From positions 17,300 to 81,299 of the forward strand of contig SHVE01000007.1 in the NCBI GenBank assembly GCA_009694365.1: DNA of 64,000 nucleotides. The letters run 5' to 3'. A program made the translations under genes and the position numbers. The first letter of the stretch is position 1; the number at the start of each line of letters is the position of its first letter. This document shows positions 56,391 to 64,000 of this stretch, piece after piece. The stretch is from Thermoleophilia bacterium (lineage in GTDB: Bacteria; Actinomycetota; Thermoleophilia; Miltoncostaeales; Miltoncostaeaceae). The notes under the pieces are model-generated. The model was not told where the DNA came from, ran no database searches, and was given only the letters and a program-made list of their open reading frames with translations.

Positions 56391-57259
56391 CGGTGTCTCG
56401 TAAGAAGGGCACGGCCGATCGAGCCGATCATGAGCGCGGCCTTCCGTCGTCCGGAGAGCGACACGCGTCCCTGTGTGTAGTCGTAACCACGCTCCTCGAT
56501 ACGCGTGAGGATGTCGCCGTAGAGCGCGGCCAGCATCTGAACGCACATGCGCGCGCGCAGATCGAGCAGCGGCAGCAGCATCGCGCCCCGCCGGAAGTAC
56601 TCGTGCGCGCGGTCACCCTGTTCGTGCATGAGCGCTGCCATCCGGTCGGACATGCGACCGGCGAGGATGTCGGCCACGTCCACCCCGTGGGACGCCATGT
56701 CCTGCGCGGGCAGGTAGATGCGGCCACGGTCGGCGTCCTCCTGGACATCGCGCATGATGTTGACGACCTGCATCGCCACGCCTAGGTCCTGTGCGTGCTC
56801 GGGTGCGGCGGGGTCGCGAAACCCGAACACGTAGAGGGACAGCACCCCCACGGCCCCGGCCACCCGATCGCAGTAGGTCGTGAGCGCGGGCCAGTCGGCG
56901 TAGCGGTCCGTGTCGAGGTCCATCTCCACGCCGTCGACGAGTGCGTCCATAGGCGCGCGGGGGATTCCGAACCGGCGGATGGCGTCGGCGAGTGCGATGA
57001 GGATGGGGTCGTCGTCGGTGCTGGCGCCGTCGCCGGAGTAGACGCGCGTCACGTCATCACGTCGGGCACGCACCGCCTGGGCCTTGGCCGTGGGATCGTC
57101 TACGCCGTCCACGGAGTCGTCGCACAGGCGGCTGAACGCGTACAGAGCATGGATGGCGCGCCGTCGCTCGCGGGGCAGCAGGATGAACCCAAAGTAGAAG
57201 TTGCGTGCTTCGGTCCGGGTGACCTCGGTGCACACGTCGTACGCCTGATCGACACTCAT
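56387..57259 (-). CDS. hpnD: HpnD, presqualene diphosphate synthase
   Basis: 290 residues, squalene/phytoene synthase family. TEARNFYFGFILLPRERRRAIHALYAFSRLCDDSVD holds the first Asp-rich motif (DDSVD); VVNIMRDVQEDADRGRIYLP holds the second (DVQED). It condenses two farnesyl diphosphates to presqualene diphosphate in the HpnCDE route. The ATG overlaps hpnC by 4 bases (ATGA). It differs from HpnC by the intact second motif. Confidence 0.92.
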   Translation of the reverse strand: MSVDQAYDVCTEVTRTEARNFYFGFILLPRERRRAIHALYAFSRLCDDSVDGVDDPTAKAQAVRARRDDVTRVYSGDGASTDDDPILIALADAIRRFGIPRAPMDALVDGVEMDLDTDRYADWPALTTYCDRVAGAVGVLSLYVFGFRDPAAPEHAQDLGVAMQVVNIMRDVQEDADRGRIYLPAQDMASHGVDVADILAGRMSDRMAALMHEQGDRAHEYFRRGAMLLPLLDLRARMCVQMLAALYGDILTRIEERGYDYTQGRVSLSGRRKAALMIGSIGRALLTRHR

Positions 57260-58152
57260 GCCCACGTGCCACCTCCTCGTACGAGACGAGCCACGACGCC
57301 GCCGACCATTCGCAGGCGTCCGCGTACTCCCGGTGCGGGGCGCGCGGCGATGGTGTCGAAATCCCGGGCGGCGATGGCATCGCAGACCCACAGACCCCCG
57401 GCCGTGAACAGGCCGATGTCCAGGCGCACGCGGATGGGCACCGTGCCCCACAGCGGGGCACCCTGAACCAGTCGCGCCCGGGCGCGTCCCACTTCCATGC
57501 GCACGACCGACCGCACGGCGGGCGATGCGGTCGGAGCGCGGAGCGCGTCGTCGGTCACCCCGAAGGACGCCATGTCGTCGCGCGGCAGGTACACCCGGTC
57601 CCGCTCAACGAGGTCCCGCCCGATGTCCTGCCAGAAGTTGACCAACTGGAGACCCTCACAGGTGGCATCCGACAGCGCGACGCGGCGAGCGTCGTCCCGT
57701 CCGAGCACGCCCAGCACCATGCGTCCGACCGGGGTGGCCGAGTGTGCGCAGTAGTGCAGGAGGTCCTCGTGGGATTCCCAGCGTGACGTGCGCTGGTCCA
57801 TGCGGTTGGCCTCGATGACGCGCGTAAACAGGTCCGTGTCCAGGCTCCGTCGGCGGATGACGTCGGCGACGGCCACGAGCACCGGGTCGTCTGCCGTCCC
57901 GTGGACGGCGCGGACGAGGTCGGCTTCCCATGCGTCGAGTGCGGCGAGGCGCTGCGTGACGGTGGCGTCACCGGCGTCACCGATGTCGTCCGTGATCCGG
58001 CAGTACGCGTAGAGCGCGCGCATGTCGGAGCGCACGTCGCGCGGGGCGAGCGCGAATGCGATGGGGAAGTTCTCGTCGTGATCACGTGTGATGGCGGCGA
58101 CGCGCGCTCGTGCCCCGTCGAGATCTCCGGGGGCGGTGCCCCCCGTTGTCAT
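57256..58152 (-). CDS. hpnC: HpnC, hydroxysqualene synthase
   Basis: 298 residues, paralogous to HpnD. DENFPIAFALAPRDVRSDMRALYAYCRITDDIGD has the first Asp motif; LQLVNFWQDIGRDLVERDRVYLP has the HpnC-type second motif (NFWQD). It converts presqualene diphosphate to hydroxysqualene by adding water. The ATG overlaps the shc stop by 4 bases (ATGA). Tandem hpnC-hpnD-hpnE replaces a single squalene synthase. Confidence 0.92.
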   Translation of the reverse strand: MTTGGTAPGDLDGARARVAAITRDHDENFPIAFALAPRDVRSDMRALYAYCRITDDIGDAGDATVTQRLAALDAWEADLVRAVHGTADDPVLVAVADVIRRRSLDTDLFTRVIEANRMDQRTSRWESHEDLLHYCAHSATPVGRMVLGVLGRDDARRVALSDATCEGLQLVNFWQDIGRDLVERDRVYLPRDDMASFGVTDDALRAPTASPAVRSVVRMEVGRARARLVQGAPLWGTVPIRVRLDIGLFTAGGLWVCDAIAARDFDTIAARPAPGVRGRLRMVGGVVARLVRGGGTWA

Positions 58153-60032
58153 CCGGCGTACCGCCCAAGCGCCATCACCGGGAAATACAGGCGGTAGTAG
58201 TGGTACTTGATCATGAAGTCGCCGGGGAAGCCGGTGCCCGTGAAGGCGTCCTCATCCCAGTCCCCGTTCGGCCCTTGGGAATCCACCAGCCACGCGATAC
58301 CCGGGGAAATCGCCGGATGATCGGGAGCGGCGGCGATGAGGCCGATGAGCGCCCATGCGGTCTGGGACGCAGTGGACTCGCCGACACCGGCGAGGGAGGG
58401 ATCGCGGTAACTCGCGATGTCCTCGCCCCAACCGCCGTCGGCGTTCTGATGACGGGCCAGCCAGTCGACGCCGCGCAGCACCCAACTGGCGTGCATGTCC
58501 ACGCCACAGACGGCAAGGGCGGGGAGCACCGCTCCCGTCCCGTACACGTGGTTGACGCCCCACCGTCCCCACCACGACCCGTCCTGTCGCTGGGTGCGGC
58601 GCAGATAGGCGAGGCCCGTGCGGATGGCCGGGTGCCCGTGCGGCACGCCGCACTCGGCCAGTGCCTCTAGCACATGGGCCGTCACGTCCTCGGTGGATGG
58701 GTCGATCACCTCGCCGAAGTCGCAGACCGGAAACTGGCCGATGAGCGTGCTCGTGTTGTCCACGTCGAAGGCCGCCCACCCACCATCCCGACTCTGCATC
58801 GAGAGGAGCCACTTGACCCCGCGACGCACGGCACCGTCGGATCGCGCCACCCCGGTGCGCAGCAGGGCGATGAGCACTTCGGCTGTGTCGTCGGTGTCGG
58901 GATACCACTCGTTGTTGAACTCGAAGCTCCAGCCGCCAGCCTCGCCCCGACGGGGAAGGTTTCGCCAGTCGCCCTCCCGGGTGACCTCGCGTGCCAGCAG
59001 CCAATCCCGTGCTCGTGAGACGGCGTCGTCGTCACCGGCCGTGCCAGCGTCGTCGATGGCGATGGCCGCGAGGGCGGTGTCCCAAACCGGGGACAGGCAC
59101 GACTGCATGCGCAGCCGCCCGTCGCGGTACAGGAGGAACGTGGAGAAGCCCTCGATGGCACGGGTGATGACTGGGTGGTCCAGGGGCATTCCGAGCGCGT
59201 GCAGGGCGAAGATCGAGTAGACCCATGGGGGTTGGATGCCCGCCCACGCGCCGTCGGCTTCTTGGCGATCGAGGATCCATCTGCGGATGCGGCGCTCCGA
59301 CAGTCTGCGGACGAATCCGAGCGGGTGTCGGTTGTACCAGTGAGCGAGCGGCATGAGACGTGAGATCCACTGCGTGAGGGGCCCGGGGCTGCGCGGGTCG
59401 GGTCCGGGCACACTTCCGGGGGCCTCCGCGAAGATGGGTGCCACCGACGCGGCCTGCGGGAACGTGGGGTTGCGCGAGAGCACGACGAGCATCGGCACGA
59501 ACGTTCCGCGCGCCCATGAGGCGAACCGGTACACGGACACCGGTGCGCGCGCCGGAAGCATCACGATCTCGGGCGGTGCTGCCGGCAGCGCCCGCCACGG
59601 ATACTGGCCGAGCACAGCGAGCCAGAGACGGGTGAAGAAGCGGGCCTTGTTCGCGCCGCCGAGAGCCAAGATCCGGCGCTCGGCACGCTGCATGGGCTCC
59701 GCCGACTCGGGAATTCCCGCGAGCCGGAGTGCGTACCAGGCCTCCACGGTGATGGAGAGGTCGCCAGGTGCCCCGTGCCAGATGGGCCAGCCGCCATCCT
59801 CTCCCTGGGTGGCCAGCAACTCGGCGGCCACGGCGCGGCGCTCCGTCTCGCCCGCCATTCCGAGAGCCTCCAGCAGGAACAGGTGCTCGGCTGTGATGGA
59901 CGCGTTCGATTCGAGTTCGCCCCACCAGAATCCGTCGTCGTGCTGCAGGCCGCGCAGGTGCTGAGCCCCGCGGTCGGCAGCCAGGCGCGCCGCTCCGCGG
60001 AGTTCCGGTGCGGTGAAGGATCGACTGTTCAT
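58149..60032 (-). CDS. shc: Squalene-hopene cyclase
   Basis: 627 residues. It folds squalene into hopene/hopanol at the membrane. The protonating DxDD motif is in EWYPDTDDTAEVL (about residue 385). QW repeats are seen at RGVKWLLSMQSRDGGW, TGLAYLRRTQRQDGSW, RGVDWLARHQNADGGW and PGIAWLVDSQGPNGDW, and the N-terminal half has the matching LQHDDGFWWGELESN and LLATQGEDGGWPIW. It ends GFPGDFMIKYHYYRLYFPVMAL, typical of SHC. ATG 60032 overlaps the hpnG stop by 4 bases (ATGA). Confidence 0.96.
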   Translation of the reverse strand: MNSRSFTAPELRGAARLAADRGAQHLRGLQHDDGFWWGELESNASITAEHLFLLEALGMAGETERRAVAAELLATQGEDGGWPIWHGAPGDLSITVEAWYALRLAGIPESAEPMQRAERRILALGGANKARFFTRLWLAVLGQYPWRALPAAPPEIVMLPARAPVSVYRFASWARGTFVPMLVVLSRNPTFPQAASVAPIFAEAPGSVPGPDPRSPGPLTQWISRLMPLAHWYNRHPLGFVRRLSERRIRRWILDRQEADGAWAGIQPPWVYSIFALHALGMPLDHPVITRAIEGFSTFLLYRDGRLRMQSCLSPVWDTALAAIAIDDAGTAGDDDAVSRARDWLLAREVTREGDWRNLPRRGEAGGWSFEFNNEWYPDTDDTAEVLIALLRTGVARSDGAVRRGVKWLLSMQSRDGGWAAFDVDNTSTLIGQFPVCDFGEVIDPSTEDVTAHVLEALAECGVPHGHPAIRTGLAYLRRTQRQDGSWWGRWGVNHVYGTGAVLPALAVCGVDMHASWVLRGVDWLARHQNADGGWGEDIASYRDPSLAGVGESTASQTAWALIGLIAAAPDHPAISPGIAWLVDSQGPNGDWDEDAFTGTGFPGDFMIKYHYYRLYFPVMALGRYAG

Positions 60033-60676
60033 GCGACCCCTGCCAGGGCGGCCGCCACTGCGGGCACGAGCCCGCGCCGTGCGACGCGCGCGCCGCGGGC
60101 CAGTCGGGTCCAAACCGCGATCTCGGACGGGCGGGTGACGACGCGCCGCACAATGCGCAGACGGTGAATGTCGCCGGAGGGGGCGATCAGGCCATTGAGG
60201 TTCGGCAGGATGTCGTCGGCCCGGTCGGTGACGGCGCGGATGGCCGCGAACGGGATCCCCGCTCGCGCGCAGGCGCGCGCCACGCCGGCACTCTCCATGT
60301 CCACCGCGATGCCGACGAGCTCTGCGCGCGCGGCGGGGTGCGACACCACGTTGGGGGTGGTGGTGAGAGTGCCGGAGCTCACGCCCGCACCGCGCGTGAG
60401 ACCGGAGTCGCAGATGAACTGGTCGCCCGTGGCCGCGTCGATCACGCGCTCAGGGATGACCACGTCACCGCGTGCGAGGGTGGGGTCGAGGGCACCGCAG
60501 AACCCCACCGCGATCATGGCCGTGGCACCCGCGGCGATCGCTCGGGCGGCATGGTGCTCGGCGGGGCCGGAGCCCATCCCGGTCACGATGACCCGCACGC
60601 CGGGTCCGGCGAGGTGCCGCAGTATCCGCTCCTCCGCGGCCACGGCGCACAGCAGAGCGAGCACGCCGTCGGCCAA
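60029..60676 (-). CDS. hpnG: HpnG, hopanoid-associated nucleoside phosphorylase
   Basis: 215 residues, PNP/UDP phosphorylase fold. VIVTGMGSGPAEHHAARAI and IAVGFCGALDPTLARGDVVIPE are the phosphate- and base-binding parts, VDMESAGVARACARAGIPFAAIRAVTD is the Met-Glu-Ser ribose site and active Asp. HpnG releases adenine from adenosylhopane to give ribosylhopane. The start is TTG 60676, chosen because GGAGGG stands 6 bases before it; a GTG 12 bases later is an alternative. It lies 16 bases after hpnH. Confidence 0.88.
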   Translation of the reverse strand: MADGVLALLCAVAAEERILRHLAGPGVRVIVTGMGSGPAEHHAARAIAAGATAMIAVGFCGALDPTLARGDVVIPERVIDAATGDQFICDSGLTRGAGVSSGTLTTTPNVVSHPAARAELVGIAVDMESAGVARACARAGIPFAAIRAVTDRADDILPNLNGLIAPSGDIHRLRIVRRVVTRPSEIAVWTRLARGARVARRGLVPAVAAALAGVA

Positions 60677-60692
60677 CGGGAATCCCTCCGTG

Positions 60693-61700
60693 TCACCCGC
60701 GCGCGAGTGCGAGCAGGTCCCTGGGGCTGGACATCGCGTCGAGGATGGTCGTGGCTTCATAGCCGCAGTGCATGAGGCAGTTGGCGCAGCGCGGGTCGCG
60801 ACCGGTTCCGTAGTCCTCCCAGTTGGTCTCATCGAAGAGTTCGCGGATGCTCTGGACGTGCTTGTCGGCGAGTAGGTAACACGGGGAGCGCCAGCCCTCG
60901 ACTGTGTAGGTGGGCATGCTCCACGCCGAGCAGCGGTATTCCCGCTTCCCCTGCAGAAACTCATGAAAGAGCGGGTTGTTGTAGAACGGGATTCTGAGCC
61001 CCTCGCAGCGTTCGTGTACCTCGGTGTAGAGAGCCTGGGCCTCGGAGCGTGCGAGGAACTGTTCGCGATCCGCCGTGACCGACTCGTAGTCGAAGCCCGG
61101 TGACGTAATACAGCCCTCCACGCCCATGTCCTTAAGAAACATGAACAGTTCCACGTAGGCCTCGGGGGCGGTGCCACGGAAGATCGTGGTGTTCGTGCAG
61201 ACGCGGTACCCGCGTGCGATGGCCTCGCGCATGTGTGCGGTGGCCGTCGTGAACACGCCCTTCCGGTCAACCGCGTGATCGTGCACCGCCTCCATCCCGT
61301 CGATGTGGACAACGAACGCGAAGCGCTTGGTGGGCTCGATGCGACCGAACGCGCGGTCCATGAGGATGCCGTTGGTGCAGAGGTAGACGAACCGGCCCTG
61401 ATCGATGATCCCGTTGACGATCTCGTCGATCTGCGCGTGGATGAGGGGCTCGCCCCCCGGAATGTTGACGATGGGGGCGCCGCACTCATCGGCCACACGC
61501 AGGCACTCCTCGACGCTCAGCCGCTTGTGGAAGACGTCCTTGTACTCCTGAATGCGTCCGCACCCCGTGCAGGCCAAGTTGCACAGTTCGAGGGGCTCAA
61601 GCATGAGCGTGAACGGGAACCGTTCCTTGCGTTCTACGAGCTTCTTCTTGGCGATGTAGGTCGCCATTCCCAACTCAAGAGCGATGGGGCGTCGTGACAC
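60693..61700 (-). CDS. hpnH: HpnH, radical SAM adenosylhopane synthase
   Basis: 335 residues. The cluster motif is CNLACTGCGR (CxxxCxxC) after FTLMLEPLEL. Then VNIPGGEPL (SAM GGE), YLCTNG, VVHIDGM and a C-terminal SPASM-like Cys set (CSAWSMPTYTVEGWRSPCYLL, CANCLMHCGYE). It joins the 5'-deoxyadenosyl radical to hopene, the first step of C35 hopanoids. GTG 61700 has AGGAG 6-7 bases upstream. With hpnG it shows that this organism makes extended hopanoids. Confidence 0.95.
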   Translation of the reverse strand: MSRRPIALELGMATYIAKKKLVERKERFPFTLMLEPLELCNLACTGCGRIQEYKDVFHKRLSVEECLRVADECGAPIVNIPGGEPLIHAQIDEIVNGIIDQGRFVYLCTNGILMDRAFGRIEPTKRFAFVVHIDGMEAVHDHAVDRKGVFTTATAHMREAIARGYRVCTNTTIFRGTAPEAYVELFMFLKDMGVEGCITSPGFDYESVTADREQFLARSEAQALYTEVHERCEGLRIPFYNNPLFHEFLQGKREYRCSAWSMPTYTVEGWRSPCYLLADKHVQSIRELFDETNWEDYGTGRDPRCANCLMHCGYEATTILDAMSSPRDLLALARG

Positions 61701-61788
61701 GGTGTGCTCCTAGCGAGTTGCGGGGCATCGGACTCGGGTGAACCGTAACGGACGCGGCGGTGCGAGACCACCTCGGGACCGGGGCGCG

Positions 61789-62697
61789 TTAACTCTGTCG
61801 CGAAAAGGCCGTATCGGCGATGGCGGCGAGGTCGTCCACCGGGCCGTCGAGATGCCCGAGGAGTTCCAGTGCCCGTGCCCGCGATTCGGCCGCGAGGTCC
61901 CGGGCGCGGTCCATACCGTGCAGGCTCGTGTAGGTCACTTTCCCCATGCGTTCGTCGGCGCCCACGGCCTTGCCGAGTTCCTCCTCCGAGCCGGCCACAT
62001 CGAGGATGTCGTCGACGATCTGGAACAACAGGCCGACTTCCCTCGCGAACGCCCGGTAGATCACATCCTGAGCCGGGGGCGGCGGGGCCAGCACGAGGGC
62101 CACATGCACCGACACGGCCATCAGCCGACCGGTCTTGAGGGCGTGCATGGCGGCGAGGGCCTCCGCACCACCTACCCCGGCTCCCTTGAGATCGAGATAC
62201 TGGCCGCCCACCATCCCGGCAACGCCCGTGGCACGGCTGAGCTCACGAAGGATCCCCACCTGGACGGCGGGGCCACCACCCTGCTCCTCGCACACTAGGC
62301 GCACGGCCTCCGCGAACAGGGCGTCACCCGCGAGGATGGCCACATCCTCGCCGTACGTCACATGGCAGGTGGGAAGGCCACGGCGGAGATCGTCGTCATC
62401 CATCGCGGGCAGGTCGTCGTGGATGAGGGAGTAGGTGTGCACCAGTTCGATCGCCGCGGCGGCGGGCATGAGGTCGGCCGGATCCCGGCCCAGCGCCTCG
62501 GCGGTCGCCAGCGCGAGGACGGGGCGAATGCGCTTGCCTCCCGCGAGCAGCGAGTACCGCATGGCGGCGGCCAGACCCTCGGTGCCGCGGGCCTCGGCAG
62601 CCTCGGCGGGGTCCGCCACGTCGAACCGCAGCCCGTCGAGGTATTCGTCAACCCGTACGCGGAGGTGCTCGGGGTATCGGGCGTGGACCGTGCTCAT
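61789..62697 (-). CDS. ispA: Polyprenyl diphosphate synthase (farnesyl/geranylgeranyl type)
   Basis: 302 residues. GGKRIRPVLALATAEAL precedes the first Asp motif in IHDDLPAMDDDDLRRG (DDxxxxD, five residues before which the pattern fits short-chain synthases). The second motif is LLFQIVDDILD, followed by GKAVGADERMGKVTYTSLHG. The product is probably farnesyl diphosphate, the substrate of HpnD. ATG 62697 follows a TACCCT box by 8 bases. It is 88 bases upstream of hpnH on the same strand and likely heads the operon. Divergent from adh. Confidence 0.93.
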   Translation of the reverse strand: MSTVHARYPEHLRVRVDEYLDGLRFDVADPAEAAEARGTEGLAAAMRYSLLAGGKRIRPVLALATAEALGRDPADLMPAAAAIELVHTYSLIHDDLPAMDDDDLRRGLPTCHVTYGEDVAILAGDALFAEAVRLVCEEQGGGPAVQVGILRELSRATGVAGMVGGQYLDLKGAGVGGAEALAAMHALKTGRLMAVSVHVALVLAPPPPAQDVIYRAFAREVGLLFQIVDDILDVAGSEEELGKAVGADERMGKVTYTSLHGMDRARDLAAESRARALELLGHLDGPVDDLAAIADTAFSRQS

Positions 62698-62705
62698 CGG
62701 GCCGC

Positions 62706-62711
62706 AGGGTA
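62706..62711 (-). promoter_or_regulatory. Candidate -10 box of ispA-hpn operon
   Basis: TACCCT on the minus strand, 8 bases before ATG 62697. Confidence 0.4.
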
Positions 62712-62735
62712 CCGGGACCCGGACCGGACTGCTGG

Positions 62736-62741
62736 TACCGT
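62736..62741 (+). promoter_or_regulatory. Candidate -10 box of adh
   Basis: TACCGT, 8 bases before ATG 62750. The divergent boxes share a 52-base spacer. Confidence 0.4.
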
Positions 62742-62749
62742 CACCACTC

Positions 62750-63805
62750 ATGCGCGCGCTGATCCTCCATGGGCCCGGCGATGTCCGTCTTGAGGACGTC
62801 CCGGTTCCCTCACCGACCCCGGGCGAGGTCGTGCTCGAGGTCACCTGCGCACTCACCTGCGCGACGGACGCCAAGATCCTGAGACAGGGAGGCCACCCGT
62901 CGATTCCTCCGGCCCCCGCCCCCTTCGGGCACGAGGCGGCGGGCGTCGTGCGGGTGCTGGGAGAGGGCGTCACCGACTTCGCCGACGGCGACGTGGTGGT
63001 GGTGGCCAACTCGGCGCCATGCGATGAGTGCCTGCCGTGCCGCCGCGGACGCCCCTCGCTGTGCGAGTCGATCGTGTACCTGTCGGGGGCCTACGCCGAG
63101 TACCTCCGCGTTCCCGCCCGCATCGTGGCACGCAACATGCTGCGCGTTCCGAGTGGCCTCGCACTTGAGCACGCCGCCATGGTGGAGCCGCTCGCCTGCG
63201 CCGTGCGCGGCGTCGAGCGGGTCGCCGCGCTGGCCGGCGACGAGGTCGTCGTGCTTGGCGGTGGGGTGCAGGGCACCCTCATCGCCGCCCTCCTCGCCGG
63301 TCGTGGTTGCATTGTGACCCTCTGCGACCCGCATCAGGCCAATCGCGATCGTGCCCTCCACTTCGGTGCGGCCCGCACCATGGAGGCCCCACGCGACTCC
63401 ACCGCCATCGATACGGTCCGCCGCGCCCACGGTGGGGGCCGCGGCCCCGATGCCGTCGTCGAGGCCGTCGGTCGCCCCGAGGTGTGGGAGGTGGCCGTCG
63501 CCCTCGCCCGCCCCGGTGGTGAGGTGCTCCTCTACGGCGGCTGCGCCCCGGGCACCACGGTCACGCTGCCTACGGCCCCGCTGCACTACGGCGAACTGTC
63601 GATCCGCGGTACCTACCACCACACGCCCGAGTGCGTGCGTCAGGCGCTCGCGCACCTCGCTGCTGGTGATGCCCCCTACGGCTTGCTCCTCGGCGACGAG
63701 ATCGACCTCGCGGAGGTACCGACAGTTCTCACCGCCCCTTCGGGCCCAAAGCACCCGGTGCGAATGACGGAGCGCCCCCGGGTACCCCCGGTGTCAGGCA
63801 CTTAA
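62750..63805 (+). CDS. Zinc-dependent medium-chain alcohol dehydrogenase family protein
   Basis: 351 residues. The catalytic zinc ligands are Cys in CALTCATDAK and FGHEAAGVV (GHE); structural zinc Cys are in CDECLPCRRGRPSLC. The Rossmann motif is VVLGGGVQGTLIAALLAG, changed from GxGxxG to GGGVQG with D at CDPHQANRD, suggesting NAD. It resembles threonine/sorbitol-dehydrogenase-type members; the alcohol is unknown. The last residues PPVSGT and the stop codon come from a REP repeat, so the native tail has been replaced. It is leaderless by box position. Confidence 0.88.
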   Translation: MRALILHGPGDVRLEDVPVPSPTPGEVVLEVTCALTCATDAKILRQGGHPSIPPAPAPFGHEAAGVVRVLGEGVTDFADGDVVVVANSAPCDECLPCRRGRPSLCESIVYLSGAYAEYLRVPARIVARNMLRVPSGLALEHAAMVEPLACAVRGVERVAALAGDEVVVLGGGVQGTLIAALLAGRGCIVTLCDPHQANRDRALHFGAARTMEAPRDSTAIDTVRRAHGGGRGPDAVVEAVGRPEVWEVAVALARPGGEVLLYGGCAPGTTVTLPTAPLHYGELSIRGTYHHTPECVRQALAHLAAGDAPYGLLLGDEIDLAEVPTVLTAPSGPKHPVRMTERPRVPPVSGT

Positions 63806-63809
63806 CATT
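63788..63809 (+). repeat. REP-like unit forming the end of adh
   Basis: CCGGTGTCAGGCACTTAACA then TT; one base shorter than the 21.9 kb units and with three differences. The adh frame reads through it and stops at its TAA. A second half-unit, CCGGTGTCGGGG, follows at about 63814. Confidence 0.75.
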
Positions 63810-64000
63810 CCCCCCGGTGTCGGGGCTACATGGATGTGCGATTCAGGTGCGGTAAATCCGCGCCCCCATCAAGAGGGCAGACCCTCATAGGAAAGCCATT
63901 TTTGCTTGCGAGGAGTGCGAGGAATGCGTGTTACGTGATGGCTCGGTGATGGCTGCAAATCGGTTCGACCGACCGAGATCGCGTCAGAGGGTCGCAGGGG
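63810..64000. other. Window end, no gene seen
   Basis: 191 bases with lower GC than the rest (for example AAAGCCATTTTTGC near 63892). Two close ATGs near 63932-63952 could begin a gene that continues outside the window. The link to the REP copy just before is worth noting but no transposase motif is visible. Confidence 0.4.

Overview
The window is GC-rich, densely coding DNA that looks like an actinobacterial chromosome. It has many GTG starts and a fused 2-oxoglutarate dehydrogenase (Kgd). Many genes lie 6-12 bases behind a TANNNT box with no ribosome binding site, as in leaderless transcription. It also carries an MSMEG_0565-type glycosyltransferase and a YihY/BrkB protein. A squalene-based hopanoid operon, a short HU without a basic tail and a 360-residue primary sigma factor point to a deep actinobacterial lineage (for example Thermoleophilia) rather than Mycobacterium or Streptomyces. 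That placement is inference.

Layout. 1-4676: 3' end of rsmI, a small nucleotidyltransferase-fold gene on the other strand, then the tightly packed metG-tatD-rsmA-ispE operon. 4677-15053: a decayed ATPase-domain remnant, a polysaccharide deacetylase, a membrane protein overlapping a subtilisin-like protease, ppk1, a YihY/BrkB protein, a ClpS-like adaptor, a Bax-inhibitor-1 protein with a benzoylformate-decarboxylase-like enzyme, and a CapA-like protein. 15373-21697 (minus strand): kgd-lpdA-lplA, a self-contained lipoate-dependent module. 21700-22093: an array of palindromic REP-like repeats. 22094-25559 (minus): nadB-nadA-nadC behind a repeated candidate operator. 25683-33158: small genes, an Mrr-type nuclease, DHPS-like and EgtD-like genes, typA, a DUF1345 membrane protein and a fatty-acid desaturase.

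33159-35070 is an accessory patch beside initiator tRNA-Met, with an AbiEii fragment, other gene fragments, a 40-residue basic protein and a nuclease-like gene. 35292-42721: mgsA, a gene-free stretch with short direct repeats, sigA, a TPR protein, a DUF1116 (AllG-like) protein, a TauE/SafE permease and an MMPL transporter. 42968-47693: a FdrA (AllF)-like protein overlapping a glycosyltransferase, a frameshifted phzF and a Ppx/GppA phosphatase. 47694-49364 is a second accessory patch (zinc-ribbon plus ribbon-helix-helix pair, hypothetical gene, tRNA-Leu), followed by HU, acetyl-CoA synthetase and a VanW/G5 protein. 55050-62697 (minus): ispA-hpnH-hpnG-shc-hpnC-hpnD-hpnE, which should carry C5 precursors through farnesyl diphosphate and squalene to hopene and then adenosyl- and ribosylhopane. 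A zinc alcohol dehydrogenase and another REP copy close the window.

Links between genes: IspE supplies the isoprenoid route used by ispA and the hpn genes. LplA can load the lipoyl domains of Kgd that LpdA re-oxidises. NadBAC makes the NAD used by LpdA. Ppk1 and the Ppx-like protein make and degrade polyphosphate. No complete mobile element, CRISPR array or rRNA was seen. The most unusual points are the Kgd that keeps two lipoyl domains, REP copies that supply the stop codons of two unrelated genes, the separated FdrA and DUF1116 proteins, and a tatD gene with no usual start codon at its ribosome binding site.
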